From: an uncultured Cytophagaceae bacterium
GTDB taxonomy: Bacteria; Bacteroidota; Bacteroidia; Cytophagales; Spirosomataceae
NCBI GenBank assembly: GCA_903837305.1
Contig: CAILUB010000208.1
Span: 1 to 6,583, forward strand
Reading direction: 5' to 3'
Length of the DNA: 6,583 bases
Shown here: piece by piece, positions 5,718-6,583 of the stretch
Layout: each line of letters opens with the position of its first letter
Numbering within the stretch: the first letter of the stretch is position 1
Notes under the pieces: model-generated
The model's input: the letters and a program-made list of their open reading frames with translations, nothing else
Told to the model about the DNA's origin: nothing
Database searches by the model: none
Made by a program: the position numbers and the translations under genes

Positions 5718-6583
5718 ATGACAGATTTAAATAAAACTGCTTCAACAACACTAGAAATAAAACAATCTCAAATTGATATTTGGGAGTGGGCAATAGCAAT
5801 TGGAAGGGAAAAAATAACTATTTTTAGTATCTTTGGTATTTTTTTTGTATCGTCAATTGTTTATAGTTTGAATATTTCGCCATCCTACAAAGCAAAAACT
5901 ATACTGTTACCAAGTAGTTCGCAACAAGGAGGAGCTGCTCTTGGAGTGCTTAATGCAATCACCAATATGGGAATAGGAGGCAACATACCAACTAAATCAA
6001 AAGAAGAATATTATAAAAATTTATTACAAAGTGAAACACTACAAAATGAAGTTATAAAAAAACTAAATCTATTAAATTACTTCAATACTAACTTATTTAT
6101 AGATGCTAGGGCTAAACTAAACAGCATGGTTAATGTTTCTTTGGATAAAAAAGCTGGGTTTGTTTTTGTAGAGGTTGAAAGCAATAATCCTGATTTTTCT
6201 GCTGTAATAGCAAATACCTTTGTAGAAGAATTAAAGAATTTGTTAGGAAAATTTGCTTATGAAGAAATATTACTTCGATTAGAGTTTTACGAAAAAGCAA
6301 TTGCTAAGACACAGCTTGATTTAAAGTTAGCTAGGTCCAAGTTACAAAATGCAAAAGGTAATTCATTAGTAATATCTGAGACAGGCACGACAGAAAGTCT
6401 TTACAATCAGATCAATCAGAGAGAATTACAAATTAAAGCAATGAGTCATTTCTCTACAGAAATGAATCCAGATATGCGAAGGATTGAAGCAGAAATCAGT
6501 GCTCTTCGGGATAAACTATTTAATGTAAATCAGAATACTTCAATATCCGAAAAGTCGGAAAATAATATTCAAATTGCATTGAA
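5718..6583 (+). CDS. Wzz-type chain-length determinant / polysaccharide co-polymerase (5' part, runs off window)
   Basis: Inner-membrane protein that sets polymer chain length and, with an OPX-type exporter, links synthesis to export. The frame is open from ATG 5718 to the window edge, giving 288 codons. A short cytoplasmic N-terminus (1-32, ending in IGREK) precedes a transmembrane helix at about 33-51, ahead of the periplasmic Wzz region. SYKAKTILLPSSS (56-68) is the usual first periplasmic strand, followed by a Gly-rich AALGVLNAITNMGIGGN segment. EEYYKNLLQSETLQNEVIKKLNL (96-118) is the typical helix seen in Wzz proteins. The segment FVFVEVESNNPDFSAVIANTFVEEL is another family hallmark. Residues about 180-270 are rich in Leu, Lys, Glu and Gln and should form the long coiled coil. 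The second membrane helix, the Pro-Gly motif and any fused kinase domain would lie beyond the window. Spacing to the export gene is five bases and no Shine-Dalgarno sequence is visible, so translation is probably coupled. Confidence 0.9.
   Translation, partial: MTDLNKTASTTLEIKQSQIDIWEWAIAIGREKITIFSIFGIFFVSSIVYSLNISPSYKAKTILLPSSSQQGGAALGVLNAITNMGIGGNIPTKSKEEYYKNLLQSETLQNEVIKKLNLLNYFNTNLFIDARAKLNSMVNVSLDKKAGFVFVEVESNNPDFSAVIANTFVEELKNLLGKFAYEEILLRLEFYEKAIAKTQLDLKLARSKLQNAKGNSLVISETGTTESLYNQINQRELQIKAMSHFSTEMNPDMRRIEAEISALRDKLFNVNQNTSISEKSENNIQIAL

Overview
This window is part of a surface-polysaccharide (O-antigen, capsule or exopolysaccharide) cluster of a Gram-negative bacterium. All genes lie on the + strand and are packed so tightly that they look like one transcription unit. 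The proteins read as proteobacterial: the GDP-fucose synthase and GDP-mannose dehydratase keep long stretches as I recall them from the E. coli colanic-acid enzymes. The long multi-SLBB export protein resembles those I know from Betaproteobacteria. The DNA is visibly AT-rich, which fits a low-GC freshwater betaproteobacterium or a low-GC polysaccharide island in a richer genome. That taxonomic placement is inference only.

Layout: (1) positions 1-89, the probable last codons of an unidentified upstream gene; (2) 119-937 (possibly from TTG 86), a family 2 glycosyltransferase; (3) 970-1947, fcl, GDP-L-fucose synthase; (4) 1944-3047, gmd, GDP-mannose 4,6-dehydratase, joined to fcl by an ATGA overlap; (5) 3070-5712, an 880-residue periplasmic/outer-membrane export protein with a Poly_export domain and several SLBB domains; (6) 5718 to the window end, the first 288 codons of a Wzz-type chain-length determinant / polysaccharide co-polymerase. 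No gap between genes is longer than about 30 bases, and I saw no tRNA, rRNA, CRISPR array, insertion sequence or intrinsic terminator.

Together: Gmd turns GDP-D-mannose into GDP-4-keto-6-deoxy-D-mannose, and Fcl epimerises and reduces it to GDP-L-fucose. A glycosyltransferase (perhaps the one here, acceptor unknown) adds sugars to a lipid-linked repeat unit. The inner-membrane Wzz-like protein and the SLBB export protein would then control chain length and carry polymer across the periplasm and outer membrane. The flippase (Wzx), polymerase (Wzy) and any tyrosine kinase/phosphatase are not in the window.

I see no clearly novel system. The most notable points are the architecture of the export protein (no lipobox, a long disordered insertion, a Gly-rich mature N-terminus), its TTG start directly behind an in-frame ATG-to-stop minicistron, and the lack of recognisable Shine-Dalgarno sequences at every start.
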